Positions 8,870 to 17,660 of a stretch of DNA of 64,000 nt are shown one piece after another (the first letter of the stretch is position 1; each line of letters opens with the position of its first letter). The notes under the pieces are model-generated. The model was given only the letters and a program-made list of their open reading frames with translations, had not been told where the DNA came from and ran no database searches. A program made the translations under genes and the position numbers. Origin of the DNA: Bordetella petrii (GTDB taxonomy: Bacteria; Pseudomonadota; Gammaproteobacteria; Burkholderiales; Burkholderiaceae_B); assembly GCF_017356245.1 (NCBI RefSeq), contig NZ_JAFMZZ010000004.1:408285-472284 (forward strand), in the 5' to 3' direction.

Positions 8870-9778
8870 ATGAACCTGTCCTGGCTGGAAGACTTCCTGG
8901 CCCTGGCCGCCAGCGGCAATTTCTCGCGCGCCGCGCAAGACCGCCACATGACGCAGCCGGCCTTCAGCCGCCGCATCCGCGCCCTGGAAGACTGGCTGGG
9001 CGTGGCCCTGTTCGACCGCGCCACGCATCCGGTGGCGCTGACCGAAACCGGCGAATGGTTCCGCGCCACCGCGCAAGAGATCCTGGGCCGGGTTGCGCGG
9101 GTGCCCGACGAGGCGCGCGCCGTGGCCGCCGCCGGGTCGGCCACGCTGCGCTTTGCCGCCACCCACGCGCTGTCGCTGACCTTCCTGCCGCAATGGCTGC
9201 GCGGCCTGGAATCGCGCACCCCCATCGGGCCGATCCAGCTGGTGTCCGACATGCTGCAGCAATGCGAAGCCTGGATGCAGCAGGGCCGCGTGCAGTTCCT
9301 GCTGTGCCACACCCACGCGCAGGCCCCCGGCCGCCTGGACACGCCGGCTTACCGTTCACTGAAAGTGGGCACCGACACGCTGGTGCCGGTGTGCGCGCCA
9401 GACCGCACCGGGCGGCCGCGCCATGCCTTGTCGATGCGGGCCCGCAAGGCCGTGCCCCTGCTGGCGTACAGCGCCGAATCGGGCCTGGGCCGGCTGGTGC
9501 GCGCGCTGCTGGGCGCCTCGCTGCCGCAGGCGCGGGTCGAGCCCGTGTTCACCGCCCACCTGGCCGCGGTGCTGAAAAGCATGGCGCTGGACGGGCGCGG
9601 CGTGGCCTGGCTGCCGCACAGCATGGTCGACGCCGAACTGCGCGACGGCCGGCTGGTCGAGGCGGGCGACGCATCCTGGCGCCTGCAGGCCGATATCCGC
9701 CTGTTTCGCCCGGACGAGACGCTGGCCCCGGCCGCCTGCGCCTTCTGGCGGGCGGTGCAGGCCGCGCACGGCGAATAG
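8870..9778 (+). CDS. LysR-family regulator divergent from tarD
   Basis: A 302-residue LysR regulator: N-terminal winged helix (NLSWLEDFLALAASGNFSRAAQDRHMTQPAFSRRIRALED, about 2-42) and a substrate-binding domain from about 90 on. The 130-base gap to the oppositely directed dehydratase gene would hold shared promoters and operator, so it probably controls that gene with tartrate or a related acid as co-inducer; this rests on gene position only. Length and domains are normal for the family. Confidence 0.88.
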   Translation: MNLSWLEDFLALAASGNFSRAAQDRHMTQPAFSRRIRALEDWLGVALFDRATHPVALTETGEWFRATAQEILGRVARVPDEARAVAAAGSATLRFAATHALSLTFLPQWLRGLESRTPIGPIQLVSDMLQQCEAWMQQGRVQFLLCHTHAQAPGRLDTPAYRSLKVGTDTLVPVCAPDRTGRPRHALSMRARKAVPLLAYSAESGLGRLVRALLGASLPQARVEPVFTAHLAAVLKSMALDGRGVAWLPHSMVDAELRDGRLVEAGDASWRLQADIRLFRPDETLAPAACAFWRAVQAAHGE

Positions 9779-9834
9779 CGGGAACTATTCCTTTGTGCGG
9801 CATCTAATTTCCAGAAGAACAATATACGCACGAT

Positions 9835-11652
9835 ATGGACCTGAACTGGCATCAGCAACTCGGCAGCAGCCTGCTATGGCTGCTGGGCAGCTTTGCCATC
9901 GCGGGCCTGGCCTCGGCGGCCCTGGTGTGGGCCCTGGCGCACGGCACGGCCTGGGGCCGCCAGTTCTGGCGCCTGGCCTGGCCCTACCTGACGCCGCGCC
10001 GCAGCTGGCGCCCGCTGGGCAGCCTGGTGCTGCAACTGCTGCTGACGCTGGCCGCGGTGCGCATGACGGTGCTGTTCTCGTACTGGTACAAGGGCTTCTA
10101 CGACGCCCTGCAGGCGCTGAACATGGCCGCCTTCTGGACCATGCTGGTCATCTTCGGCGTGCTGGCCACCGTGCACGTGGCGCGCGCCCTGGTCGACTAC
10201 TACGTGGGCCAGGCGTTCGAGATCGACTGGCGCACCTGGCTGAACACGCACCTGACGCACGACTGGCTGGCGGGCAACGCGTATTACCGCGGCCAGTTCC
10301 TGGACCACCCGATAGACAACCCCGACCAGCGCATCGAACTGGACATTGCCTCGTTCGTGACCGGCTCGCGCACCCTGGCGCTGGGCGCGGTCAGCGCGGT
10401 AGTGTCGCTGGTGGAATTCACCGCCATCTTGTGGCATTTGTCCGGCCCGCTGCAGCTCGGCAGCCTGGAAGTGCCGCGCGCCATGGTGCTGCTGGTTTAT
10501 CTTTACGTGATCGTGGCCACGCTGCTGGCCTTCAAGGTGGGGCGGCCGCTAATTGGCCTGAACTTTCTTAGCGAACAGCTGACGGCAAACTTCCGCTACG
10601 CGCTGGTGCGCCTGCGCGAAAACGCCGAGAACGTCGCCTTTTACCAGGGCGCCGAAGTCGAGCGGCAGACACTGGGCACGCGCTTCGCGGCGTACATCGG
10701 CAACCTGTGGGCCCTGATCCGCCGCACGCTGAAATTCTCGGGCCTGAACCTGGCGGTGAGCCAGGTGGCGGTGGTGTTCCCCTTCATTTTGCAGGCGCCG
10801 CGCTTTTTCAGCGGCGCCATCAAGCTGGGCGATGTCATGCAGACCTCGCAGGCCTTCGGCCAGGTGCAGGATGCGCTGTCGTTCTTCCGCACCTCGTACG
10901 ACGCCTTCGCGCAGTACCGCGCCACGCTGACCCGGCTGGACGGCTTCCAGGACGCCAACCGGCAGGCACGCAAGCTGCCCGGCATGCGCATCGACACCCT
11001 GGCCGATGGGCTGCGCATCGAAGGCATGACCGTGCAGCGCCCCGACGGCCAGGTGCTGCTGCAAGACCTGCACCTGCAGCTGGCGCCCGGGCAGGCCCTG
11101 CTGATCAAGGGCCCGTCGGGCAGCGGCAAGACCACCCTGCTGCGCGGCCTGGCCGGGCTGTGGCCGTACGCGCAGGGCCAGGTGCGGCGCCCCGTGGGCG
11201 GCCAGGCATTGTTCCTGTCGCAGCGCCCCTATCTGCCGCTGGGCGACCTGCGCACCGCCATCGCCTACCCCGCCACGGCCACCCCGGCCGACGACGCGCG
11301 CCTGCAAGACGTGCTGCGGCAGACACAGCTGGGGCACCTGGCGGGCGCGCTGGACCAGACCGGCGACTGGTCGCGCATTCTGTCGCTGGGCGAACAGCAG
11401 CGCCTGGCCTTCGCGCGCGTGCTGTTCAACCGGCCGGCCATCGTGTTCATGGACGAAGCCACCTCGGCCACCGACGAAGGGCTGGAACACGCGCTATACG
11501 GCCTGCTGCGCAGCCAGCTGCCCGACTGCATGATCGTCAGCGTGGGGCATCGCAGCACGCTGGATGCCTTCCATGACATGGGCGTCAGCCTGGACGGCCA
11601 GGCGGGCTGGAAGCTGGCCAGCATTCCTGCCGCGCCGCTGGCCGCGGCATAA
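9835..11652 (+). CDS. SbmA/YddA-like ABC transporter, fused permease and ATPase
   Basis: A 605-residue half transporter. The first about 350 residues form an ABC_membrane_2-type permease with several long hydrophobic helices (SLLWLLGSFAIAGLASAALVW, WTMLVIFGVLATVHVARALVDYY). The C-terminal ATPase has Walker A GPSGSGKTT (about 425), signature LSLGEQQR (about 516) and Walker B IVFMDEATS. The family includes E. coli YddA and the SbmA/BacA peptide transporters (the latter lack the ATPase). It follows the LysR gene by 56 bases in the same direction. Substrate is unknown. Confidence 0.88.
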   Translation: MDLNWHQQLGSSLLWLLGSFAIAGLASAALVWALAHGTAWGRQFWRLAWPYLTPRRSWRPLGSLVLQLLLTLAAVRMTVLFSYWYKGFYDALQALNMAAFWTMLVIFGVLATVHVARALVDYYVGQAFEIDWRTWLNTHLTHDWLAGNAYYRGQFLDHPIDNPDQRIELDIASFVTGSRTLALGAVSAVVSLVEFTAILWHLSGPLQLGSLEVPRAMVLLVYLYVIVATLLAFKVGRPLIGLNFLSEQLTANFRYALVRLRENAENVAFYQGAEVERQTLGTRFAAYIGNLWALIRRTLKFSGLNLAVSQVAVVFPFILQAPRFFSGAIKLGDVMQTSQAFGQVQDALSFFRTSYDAFAQYRATLTRLDGFQDANRQARKLPGMRIDTLADGLRIEGMTVQRPDGQVLLQDLHLQLAPGQALLIKGPSGSGKTTLLRGLAGLWPYAQGQVRRPVGGQALFLSQRPYLPLGDLRTAIAYPATATPADDARLQDVLRQTQLGHLAGALDQTGDWSRILSLGEQQRLAFARVLFNRPAIVFMDEATSATDEGLEHALYGLLRSQLPDCMIVSVGHRSTLDAFHDMGVSLDGQAGWKLASIPAAPLAAA

Positions 11653-11686
11653 GGCGGCCGGCACGCGGCGCCCCGGCCGTGGCGGG

Positions 11687-13183
11687 TCAGCCTTGGCGCA
11701 GCGGAAACGTCATGTCCCCATAACGCACAAAGCGCGATCCGCGCGACAGCCGATAGCCCGCCCAGATCAGCAGGAATACGGGAATGCCAATATACGTGGC
11801 CCCGGCGCCCACCCAGTCGATGCGGTCTTGCAGAAAGGCCTGGTAGTTCTGGCCCAGCGTGATGACCAGGCACAGCACGAAAGCGAAAATCGGCCCGAAC
11901 GGAAAAAACGGCGATACATAAGGCAGGTCGGCCAGCCGGTTGCCCTGCGCCACATAGCCGCGGCGAAAGCGATAATGGCTGATGGCGATGCCCAGCCATG
12001 CAATGAAGCCCGTCATGCCCGACGTATTCAGCAGCCAGATATAGACCTGGTTAGGGCTGAACACAAACGACAGAAAGCACAGCGCGGCCAGCGCGGTGGT
12101 GGCCAGCAGGGCCAGCACCGGCACGCCGCTGGCCGACACCCGCCCGAACACCGCCGGCGCCTTGCCTTCGCGCGCCAGCGCGTACAGCATGCGGGTGGCC
12201 GCGTACATGCCGGAATTGCCTGCCGACAGCACCGAGGTCAGCACCACCGCATTCATCACCGACGCGGCCGCCAGCAGGCCGGCCCGGTCGAAAATCAGCG
12301 CGAACGGGCTGACACTGATGTCGGTAACGTCGTTGCGCAGCAGCTGCGGGTCGGTATAGGGGATAAGCAGGCCGATCACGCCGATGGCCAGCACGTAAAA
12401 CAGCAGAATGCGCCAGAACACCTGGCGCACCGCGCGCGGAATATTGCGCGCCGGGTCTTTGGATTCGCCGGCGGCAATGCCGATCAGTTCGGTGCCCTGG
12501 AAAGAAAAGCCCACCACCATCGCCACGCCGATCAGCGCGGCGAACCCGCCGGCAAAAGGCGCGTCGCCCACCGTCCAGTTCTGCCAGCCGCCGGTTTCGC
12601 CGCCGCGGATAATGCCCAGCAGCATCAGCACGCCCAGGGCAATGAACGCCAGCACGGCAATTACCTTGATCAGCGCGAACCAGAATTCCGCCTCGCCGAA
12701 GCCGCGCGCCGACAAGGCATTCAGGCCGAAGGTAATGGCCAGGAACAGCGCGCTCCAGTACACGCCCGGCACATCGGGAAACCAGTAAGCCATGACCAGC
12801 TGCGCCGCCACCAGGTCCACGGCCACCGTCACCGCCCAGTTGTACCAGTAGTTCCAGCCCAGCGCGAAACCGAAGCCCGGCTCGACATAGCGCGAGCCAT
12901 AAGTGGAAAACGAGCCCGCCACCGGCATGGCCGCGGCCAGTTCGCCCAGGCTGGTCATCAGAAAATAGACCATCAGGCCGATCAGCGCATAACCCAGCAA
13001 CGCCCCGCCCGGGCCGGCCTGCGCAATGGTGTTGCCCGACGCCACGAACAGGCCCGTGCCGATAGAGCCGCCCACGGCAATCATGGACAAATGGCGGGAT
13101 GCCAGCGTGCGCCGCAGCCCGCCGGGCGTGGACACGTCTTTGCTGGGCATGCCGGCGGCGTGGCGGGTATCGGATTCGGCCAA
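11687..13183 (-). CDS. lysP: Lysine-specific permease
   Basis: A 498-residue amino acid permease of the APC superfamily with about 12 membrane segments. It is very close to E. coli LysP throughout: HLSMIAVGGSIGTGLFVASG, FGFALGWNYWYNWAVTVAVD, VGFSFQGTELIGIAAGESKD, LLNTSGMTGFIAWLGIAISH and the C-terminal FVRYGDMTFP. It would import L-lysine with protons. It follows pdxI in the same direction with a 101-base gap. In E. coli LysP also restrains CadC; no cad genes are seen here. Confidence 0.93.
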   Translation of the reverse strand: MAESDTRHAAGMPSKDVSTPGGLRRTLASRHLSMIAVGGSIGTGLFVASGNTIAQAGPGGALLGYALIGLMVYFLMTSLGELAAAMPVAGSFSTYGSRYVEPGFGFALGWNYWYNWAVTVAVDLVAAQLVMAYWFPDVPGVYWSALFLAITFGLNALSARGFGEAEFWFALIKVIAVLAFIALGVLMLLGIIRGGETGGWQNWTVGDAPFAGGFAALIGVAMVVGFSFQGTELIGIAAGESKDPARNIPRAVRQVFWRILLFYVLAIGVIGLLIPYTDPQLLRNDVTDISVSPFALIFDRAGLLAAASVMNAVVLTSVLSAGNSGMYAATRMLYALAREGKAPAVFGRVSASGVPVLALLATTALAALCFLSFVFSPNQVYIWLLNTSGMTGFIAWLGIAISHYRFRRGYVAQGNRLADLPYVSPFFPFGPIFAFVLCLVITLGQNYQAFLQDRIDWVGAGATYIGIPVFLLIWAGYRLSRGSRFVRYGDMTFPLRQG

Positions 13184-13284
13184 GATGGGGTTCCTGTGAA
13201 TGGCGGGGCGCCCTGGAAGGCTGGCAACCCCGCAAAACCAGGAAGAATAACGCGTCCCGCCCAGGCCCAGGGCGGTGCACAGGA

Positions 13285-14157
13285 CTAGTCCTGCGCGGCG
13301 ACCCGGTCCAGCGCCGCCATGGCGCCGGCCGGCAGCGCCAGCGAACCGGCGGCCAGGTTTTCCTGCAAATGCGCCAGCGACGACGTGCCCGGAATCAGCA
13401 GAATATTGGGCGAACGCCGCAGCAGCCAGGCCAGCGCCACCTGCATGGAGGTGGCGCCCAGGTCTTGCGCCACCTGGGACAGCCCGGCCGATTGCAGCGG
13501 GCTGAAGCCGCCCAGGGGAAAGAACGGCACGTAGGCGATGCCATCGCCCGCCAGGGCGTCGATCAGCGCGTCATCGCCACGGTGCACCAGGTTGTAGTGA
13601 TTTTGCACGCACACGATCGGGCACAGGCCGCGGCCCTGGGCAAGCTGCGCGGCGGTCACGTTGCTGAGGCCGATGTGCCTGATCAGGCCTTGCTGCTGCA
13701 AACCCGCCAGCACCGCCAGGGGTTCCTCGATCGACCCTTCGGCCGGGCCATGCACGTCGAACATAATGCGCAGATTCACCACGTCCAGCACGTCCAGGCC
13801 CAGATTGCGCAAATTGTCGTGCACCGCCTGCGTCAGTGCCCGCGGCGAATAGGCGGGCAACCAATTGGCCTGGTCGTCGCGCACCGCGCCCACCTTGGTC
13901 ACCATGGTCAGGTCCGGGCGATAAGGGCTGAGCGCCTCGCGGATGATCTGGTTGGTAATGTGCGGGCCATAGAAATCGCTGGTGTCGATGTGCGTTACCC
14001 CGCTTTCCACCGCCGCGCGCAGCACCGCCACGGCGGCGGCGCGGTCCTTCGGCGGGCCGAAGACTTTGGGGCCGGCAAGCTGCATGGCGCCGTAGCCCAT
14101 GCGGGACACCTTGCGTTCGCCCAGCAGATACGTGCCGGCCTGGTCGACATGGTTCAT
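13285..14157 (-). CDS. pdxI: Pyridoxal reductase (PdxI/YdbC-like aldo-keto reductase)
   Basis: A 290-residue aldo/keto reductase that matches E. coli YdbC (PdxI) almost end to end: RMGYGAMQLAGPKVFGPPKDR, HIDTSDFYGPHITNQIIREAL (D58, Y63), K88 in MVTKVG, VLDVVNLRIM and SPNILLIPGTSSLAHLQEN. As in YdbC, Arg stands where most family members have the catalytic His (NLR in place of LLH), so this is a family feature and not damage. PdxI reduces pyridoxal to pyridoxine in the vitamin B6 salvage cycle. The start at 14157 was chosen by this similarity; the longer frame to 14823 overlaps the divergent LysR gene. Confidence 0.88.
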   Translation of the reverse strand: MNHVDQAGTYLLGERKVSRMGYGAMQLAGPKVFGPPKDRAAAVAVLRAAVESGVTHIDTSDFYGPHITNQIIREALSPYRPDLTMVTKVGAVRDDQANWLPAYSPRALTQAVHDNLRNLGLDVLDVVNLRIMFDVHGPAEGSIEEPLAVLAGLQQQGLIRHIGLSNVTAAQLAQGRGLCPIVCVQNHYNLVHRGDDALIDALAGDGIAYVPFFPLGGFSPLQSAGLSQVAQDLGATSMQVALAWLLRRSPNILLIPGTSSLAHLQENLAAGSLALPAGAMAALDRVAAQD

Positions 14158-14217
14158 GGCAGTCACCTTGAATAATGAAGCGCCCAGTCTAGGCCTTGAC
14201 CCGCCGCTCGATAAGTA

Positions 14218-14241
14218 CGCACAATCAGCACAGTTTGTGCG
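14218..14241. promoter_or_regulatory. Inverted repeat between pdxI and its divergent LysR gene
   Basis: Perfect 7-base arms CGCACAA and TTGTGCG separated by 10 bases lie in the 96-base divergent gap, 12 bases before the LysR start. Position and symmetry fit a LysR operator, though the T-N11-A core is not obvious. Confidence 0.4.
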
Positions 14242-14253
14242 GAAATCCGGACA

Positions 14254-15177
14254 ATGAAAACCAACTTGAGCGACCTGAACGCCTTCGTCGCCGTCGTGGC
14301 GGCCAAGGGCTTTCGCGGCGGCGCCCGGCAAAGCGGCGCCAGCGCATCGGCCGTCAGCGAAGCCGTGCGCCGCCTGGAAACCCAATTGGGCGTGCGGCTG
14401 CTGCATCGAACCACGCGCTCTGTAGTACCCACCGAAGCCGGCCAGCGCCTGCTGGAACGCCTGGCGCCGGCGCTGGGCGAGGTAGAGGCGGCGCTGGATG
14501 TCGTCAACCATTTCCGCGACCGGCCTGCCGGCACGCTGCGCCTGAACGTGCCCGTCAGCGCCGTGCGCCTGGTGCTGCCCGCCATCGTGCCCGGTTTTCT
14601 GGCGGCTTATCCCGACATCGTGCTGCACGTGGTGGCCGACGACAACTTTGTCGACGTGCTGGCAGAAGGCTGCGATGCCGGCATCCGGTACGACGAGCGG
14701 CTGGAACAGGACATGATCGCCGTACCAATTGGTCCGCGCGTACAGCGCTTTGCTTGCGCGGCGGCGCCGGGTTATCTGAAGCGCCATGGCCGGCCCAGGC
14801 ATCCCCGCGAGATCCTGGAACATTCATGCCTGCGTTTTCGCTTTCATAGCGGAGTAATGCCGGCCTGGGAATTCAAGCGGAAAAAAGAGATGCTGAAGCT
14901 CGATCCCCCGGCGAAGCTAATCGTACAGGCAGGCGCGGCAGTCGATCTGGCCATCGAGGCGGCGGCGGCAGGGACGGGAATGATTTATTTGTTCGAGGAC
15001 TGGCTACGGCCGTACCTGGACCGCGGAGAGCTCGAACCGGTGCTGGAAGACTGGTGGCCGGAGTTTTCAGGGCCGTTTCTTTATTACCCGGGGCGAAGAT
15101 TGGTGCCGGCGGCGTTGAAGGCATTCGTGGAGTATGTGCGGGAATGCAATATCAACCAGGGGCAGGCACTGGTCTGA
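14254..15177 (+). CDS. LysR-family regulator divergent from pdxI
   Basis: A 307-residue LysR protein of the CrgA/DsdC-like subgroup: winged helix (LSDLNAFVAVVAAKGFRGGARQSGASASAVSEAVRRLETQL type, about 5-45), then a typical LysR substrate domain (GTLRLNVPVSAVRLVLPAIVPGFLAAYPDI). It faces away from pdxI across a 96-base gap, and regulators of this subgroup often control a neighbouring aldo/keto reductase. The last third is richer in A+T and in purines than its surroundings, but the frame is intact. Confidence 0.87.
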   Translation: MKTNLSDLNAFVAVVAAKGFRGGARQSGASASAVSEAVRRLETQLGVRLLHRTTRSVVPTEAGQRLLERLAPALGEVEAALDVVNHFRDRPAGTLRLNVPVSAVRLVLPAIVPGFLAAYPDIVLHVVADDNFVDVLAEGCDAGIRYDERLEQDMIAVPIGPRVQRFACAAAPGYLKRHGRPRHPREILEHSCLRFRFHSGVMPAWEFKRKKEMLKLDPPAKLIVQAGAAVDLAIEAAAAGTGMIYLFEDWLRPYLDRGELEPVLEDWWPEFSGPFLYYPGRRLVPAALKAFVEYVRECNINQGQALV

Positions 15178-15314
15178 CCAGTTCAAGCAGCAGAAAGGCC
15201 TCCAGAGCGTAACTTTCCGTTTATTCTGATTGACATTTCCTAACCTTCGGAGCAATGTCACCAACGTTTCAACACGGGGATTAATTTCGATTTACTGGGG
15301 CGTGGGTTTGTAGA

Positions 15315-15336
15315 TTTATCAGCAAGTACTGATAAA
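15315..15336. promoter_or_regulatory. Palindrome upstream of the Liv-type operon
   Basis: Perfect 8-base arms TTTATCAG and CTGATAAA are separated by 6 bases, 41 bases before the binding-protein start, in a 200-base gap. A TTGACA hexamer lies upstream at 15230-15235 with only a weak -10 match after it. The site is a candidate operator for the transporter operon. Confidence 0.35.
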
Positions 15337-15377
15337 CGCGGCACATGCTAGCTCGCCACAACAGGAGACAGTTCTAA

Positions 15378-16649
15378 ATGAACGACAGAGTGGACGACAT
15401 AAGCAATTCGAAAGGAATCAGCCGCCGCACCCTTCTCAAAATGGCAGCCACCACAGGCGCTGCCGCGATAGTCTCGCCGCGTATTGTCATGGCGGCCGGC
15501 GAGCAACCCGTGAAGTTCGGCGTAGACAATCCGGTGACGGGAACCTACGCAATCACCGGCAGGAATGAGTTGCAAGGCATGCAACTCGCCATCGAGGAAA
15601 TCAATGCCAAGGGCGGCATCCTGGGGCGCCAGGCCGTGCTGGTCGTTGAAGATTCAACCAGCGGCGATGCCGGGGTGGCGGTACAAAAAGCGCGCAAACT
15701 CATCGACCGTGACAAGGTCGATTTTCTTATCGGCAATGTGAATTCCGGCCTGACCGAAGCCATTTCCCAGGTGGCGCACGCGAAAGGCGTATTCATGCTG
15801 GACCCGGGCGGGCACGCCGACCCCATCACCGGCACCGAATGCCACTGGAACGTGTTCCAGACCTGCCCTTCCACCACCTTGCTGGTCAACGCAATCGCGC
15901 CCGATCTGATCAAACGCTTCGGCAAGAAGTTCTACTTCCTGGTTCCCGATTACGCGTTCGGCCATGGCCTGCTGCAAGCCTATAACGCCAACCTGAAAAA
16001 GTATGGCGCCACCAACGTCGGCGCCGACCTGATCCCCCTGGGCACCGCCGACTATTCCTCTTACCTTATCAAGGCGCAGTCGGCCAGCCCGGACGTAATC
16101 GTCATTCTGCAAAACGGTGACGACCAGACCAACGTCCTGAAGCAGGCGGTACAGTTCGGCCTGGACAAGCGCTTTCACATCGCGGGCGCGAACATCGAGC
16201 TCGAAACGCTGGAAGCGCTGCCGCCGAACGCGCGCATCGGCAACTGGGTCATCGAGTGGTACTGGAACCAGCCCGATGTGCCGCACGTGCAAGCGTTCGT
16301 CGACGCCATCAAGAAGAAGACCGGCCGGGTGCCCACAGCGCGCACCTGGTTCGGCCACACATCCATCCACGCCTGCGCGCTGGCGGCCGCAAAGGCAAAA
16401 TCGCTGGATGCGGTGAAGATGGCCAGGGCGCTGGACGGGCTTGTGCTGCCGCCCGAGGTCGCGCTGCAGCCTGGCCAGGCCGTCTATCGGGCCGACCAGC
16501 ACCTGCTTATCGGCACGCTGTGGGCCGGCCACGCGCAGACCCAGGGCAAGGGCGACGACGACCTGTTCCATATCGATACCATCATCGATAGCAAAACCAT
16601 CGCGCCAACCATCGCAGAAGCCGGCTGCAAGATGTCCTGGCCCACCTGA
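15378..16649 (+). CDS. livK: Liv-type ABC transporter substrate-binding protein with Tat signal
   Basis: A 423-residue periplasmic binding protein of the Peripla_BP_6 (amide/branched-chain amino acid/urea) family. A twin-arginine signal SRRTLLKMAATTGAAA (R16, R17) indicates export in a folded state, which is common in this family. The mature part begins near GEQPVKFGVDNPVTGTYAITGRNELQGM, a typical start with two alternating Rossmann lobes. A ribosome site AGGAG lies at 15363-15367. It is the first gene of the operon. The ligand cannot be told; this subgroup includes binders of amino acids, amides, urea and aromatic acids, so the Liv names describe architecture only. Confidence 0.88.
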   Translation: MNDRVDDISNSKGISRRTLLKMAATTGAAAIVSPRIVMAAGEQPVKFGVDNPVTGTYAITGRNELQGMQLAIEEINAKGGILGRQAVLVVEDSTSGDAGVAVQKARKLIDRDKVDFLIGNVNSGLTEAISQVAHAKGVFMLDPGGHADPITGTECHWNVFQTCPSTTLLVNAIAPDLIKRFGKKFYFLVPDYAFGHGLLQAYNANLKKYGATNVGADLIPLGTADYSSYLIKAQSASPDVIVILQNGDDQTNVLKQAVQFGLDKRFHIAGANIELETLEALPPNARIGNWVIEWYWNQPDVPHVQAFVDAIKKKTGRVPTARTWFGHTSIHACALAAAKAKSLDAVKMARALDGLVLPPEVALQPGQAVYRADQHLLIGTLWAGHAQTQGKGDDDLFHIDTIIDSKTIAPTIAEAGCKMSWPT

Positions 16650-16667
16650 CGGCCTGCGCCATTGAAC

Positions 16668-16706
16668 AACCGGGCCCATCCGCGCGCTAGCGCGGATGGC
16701 CCGGTT
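16668..16706 (+). terminator. Strong intercistronic hairpin after the binding-protein gene
   Basis: Arms of 18 and 17 bases (AACCGGGCCCATCCGCGC against its complement, one bulged C) with loop GCTA stand between the binding-protein and first permease genes. There is no T-run, so it is more likely a 3' stabiliser or partial terminator that keeps the binding protein in excess over the membrane subunits. Confidence 0.6.
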
Positions 16707-16787
16707 CGCATCAATCCCGTCATACCCTGAGCCAGGCAGATGCGCCCCTGCCGGGGACGAATCTTGCCGCTTTAACGGAGAACTGGC

Positions 16788-17660
16788 GTGACCCAGTTGA
16801 TCCTTTTCAACATATTCAACGGGTTGGTCATCGGCGCGTTCTATGCGCTGATGGCCCTGGGCCTGTCCCTGATCATCAACCTGACCAACGTCATCAACTT
16901 CGCCCACGGCGAATTCCTTGCGCTGGGCGGCTACATCGCCTTTACGCTGGACCCCTACCTGGGATTCTGGTGGGCGCTGATCGTGTCGCCGTTCATCACG
17001 GCGATCATCGGCCTGATCGTCGAGCGCGTGCTGATACGCCCCCTGTACAACCGCGACCCGCTCTACAGCCTGCTGCTTACATTCGGGCTGGCCTACGTGC
17101 TGCAGGATTCGATCCGCTTCATCTGGGGCGCGCAGGGCTTGCCGCTGCAGACTCCCGCCATCCTGAACTCGCCGCTCAGCCCCACGCTGTTCTTCCTGAC
17201 GGGCTACCGGGTCTTCATGGTGGCCCTGGTGGCGGCGGCCGTGACGGTGCTGTTCTACGTATTGAAGAAAACCCGCGTGGGCATGCGCATACGCGCCGGC
17301 ACGCTCGACCTGGAAATGGTGTCCGCCCTGGGCGTGGATGTGCGCATCCTGCGCAATCTCAACTTCGGCCTGGGCATCTTTTTTGCGGGCCTGGCCGGCG
17401 TACTGGCGGCCGGCATGCTGGGGCTGACGCCCACCATCGGCGAAGCCCTGATCATGCCCAGCTTCGTGGCGGTCATCGTGGGCGGCCTGGGCAGCCTGGT
17501 CGGCACCCTGTTCGGCGGCCTGGTAATAGGCGTAGCAGCGGGCGTCGTGACGGTGTTCTATCCGTCGGCCTCGGAAGCGTCCATCTACGTGATCATGGCG
17601 ATCGTGCTGTTGTTCCGGCCATACGGCCTGTTTGGCGAAAAAGGCGGGACCAAACTGTGA
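16788..17660 (+). CDS. livH: Branched-chain-type ABC transporter permease LivH
   Basis: A 290-residue inner-membrane permease of the LivH family: LIINLTNVINFAHGEFLALGGYIAF near the N-terminus, RPLYNRDPLYSLLLTFGLAYVLQD, and GGLGSLVGTLFGGLVIGVAAG near the C-terminus, with about eight membrane helices. The GTG start, preceded by AACGGAG, is 138 bases after the binding-protein gene. It pairs with LivM to form the channel. Its stop overlaps the LivM start. Confidence 0.9.
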   Translation: MTQLILFNIFNGLVIGAFYALMALGLSLIINLTNVINFAHGEFLALGGYIAFTLDPYLGFWWALIVSPFITAIIGLIVERVLIRPLYNRDPLYSLLLTFGLAYVLQDSIRFIWGAQGLPLQTPAILNSPLSPTLFFLTGYRVFMVALVAAAVTVLFYVLKKTRVGMRIRAGTLDLEMVSALGVDVRILRNLNFGLGIFFAGLAGVLAAGMLGLTPTIGEALIMPSFVAVIVGGLGSLVGTLFGGLVIGVAAGVVTVFYPSASEASIYVIMAIVLLFRPYGLFGEKGGTKL

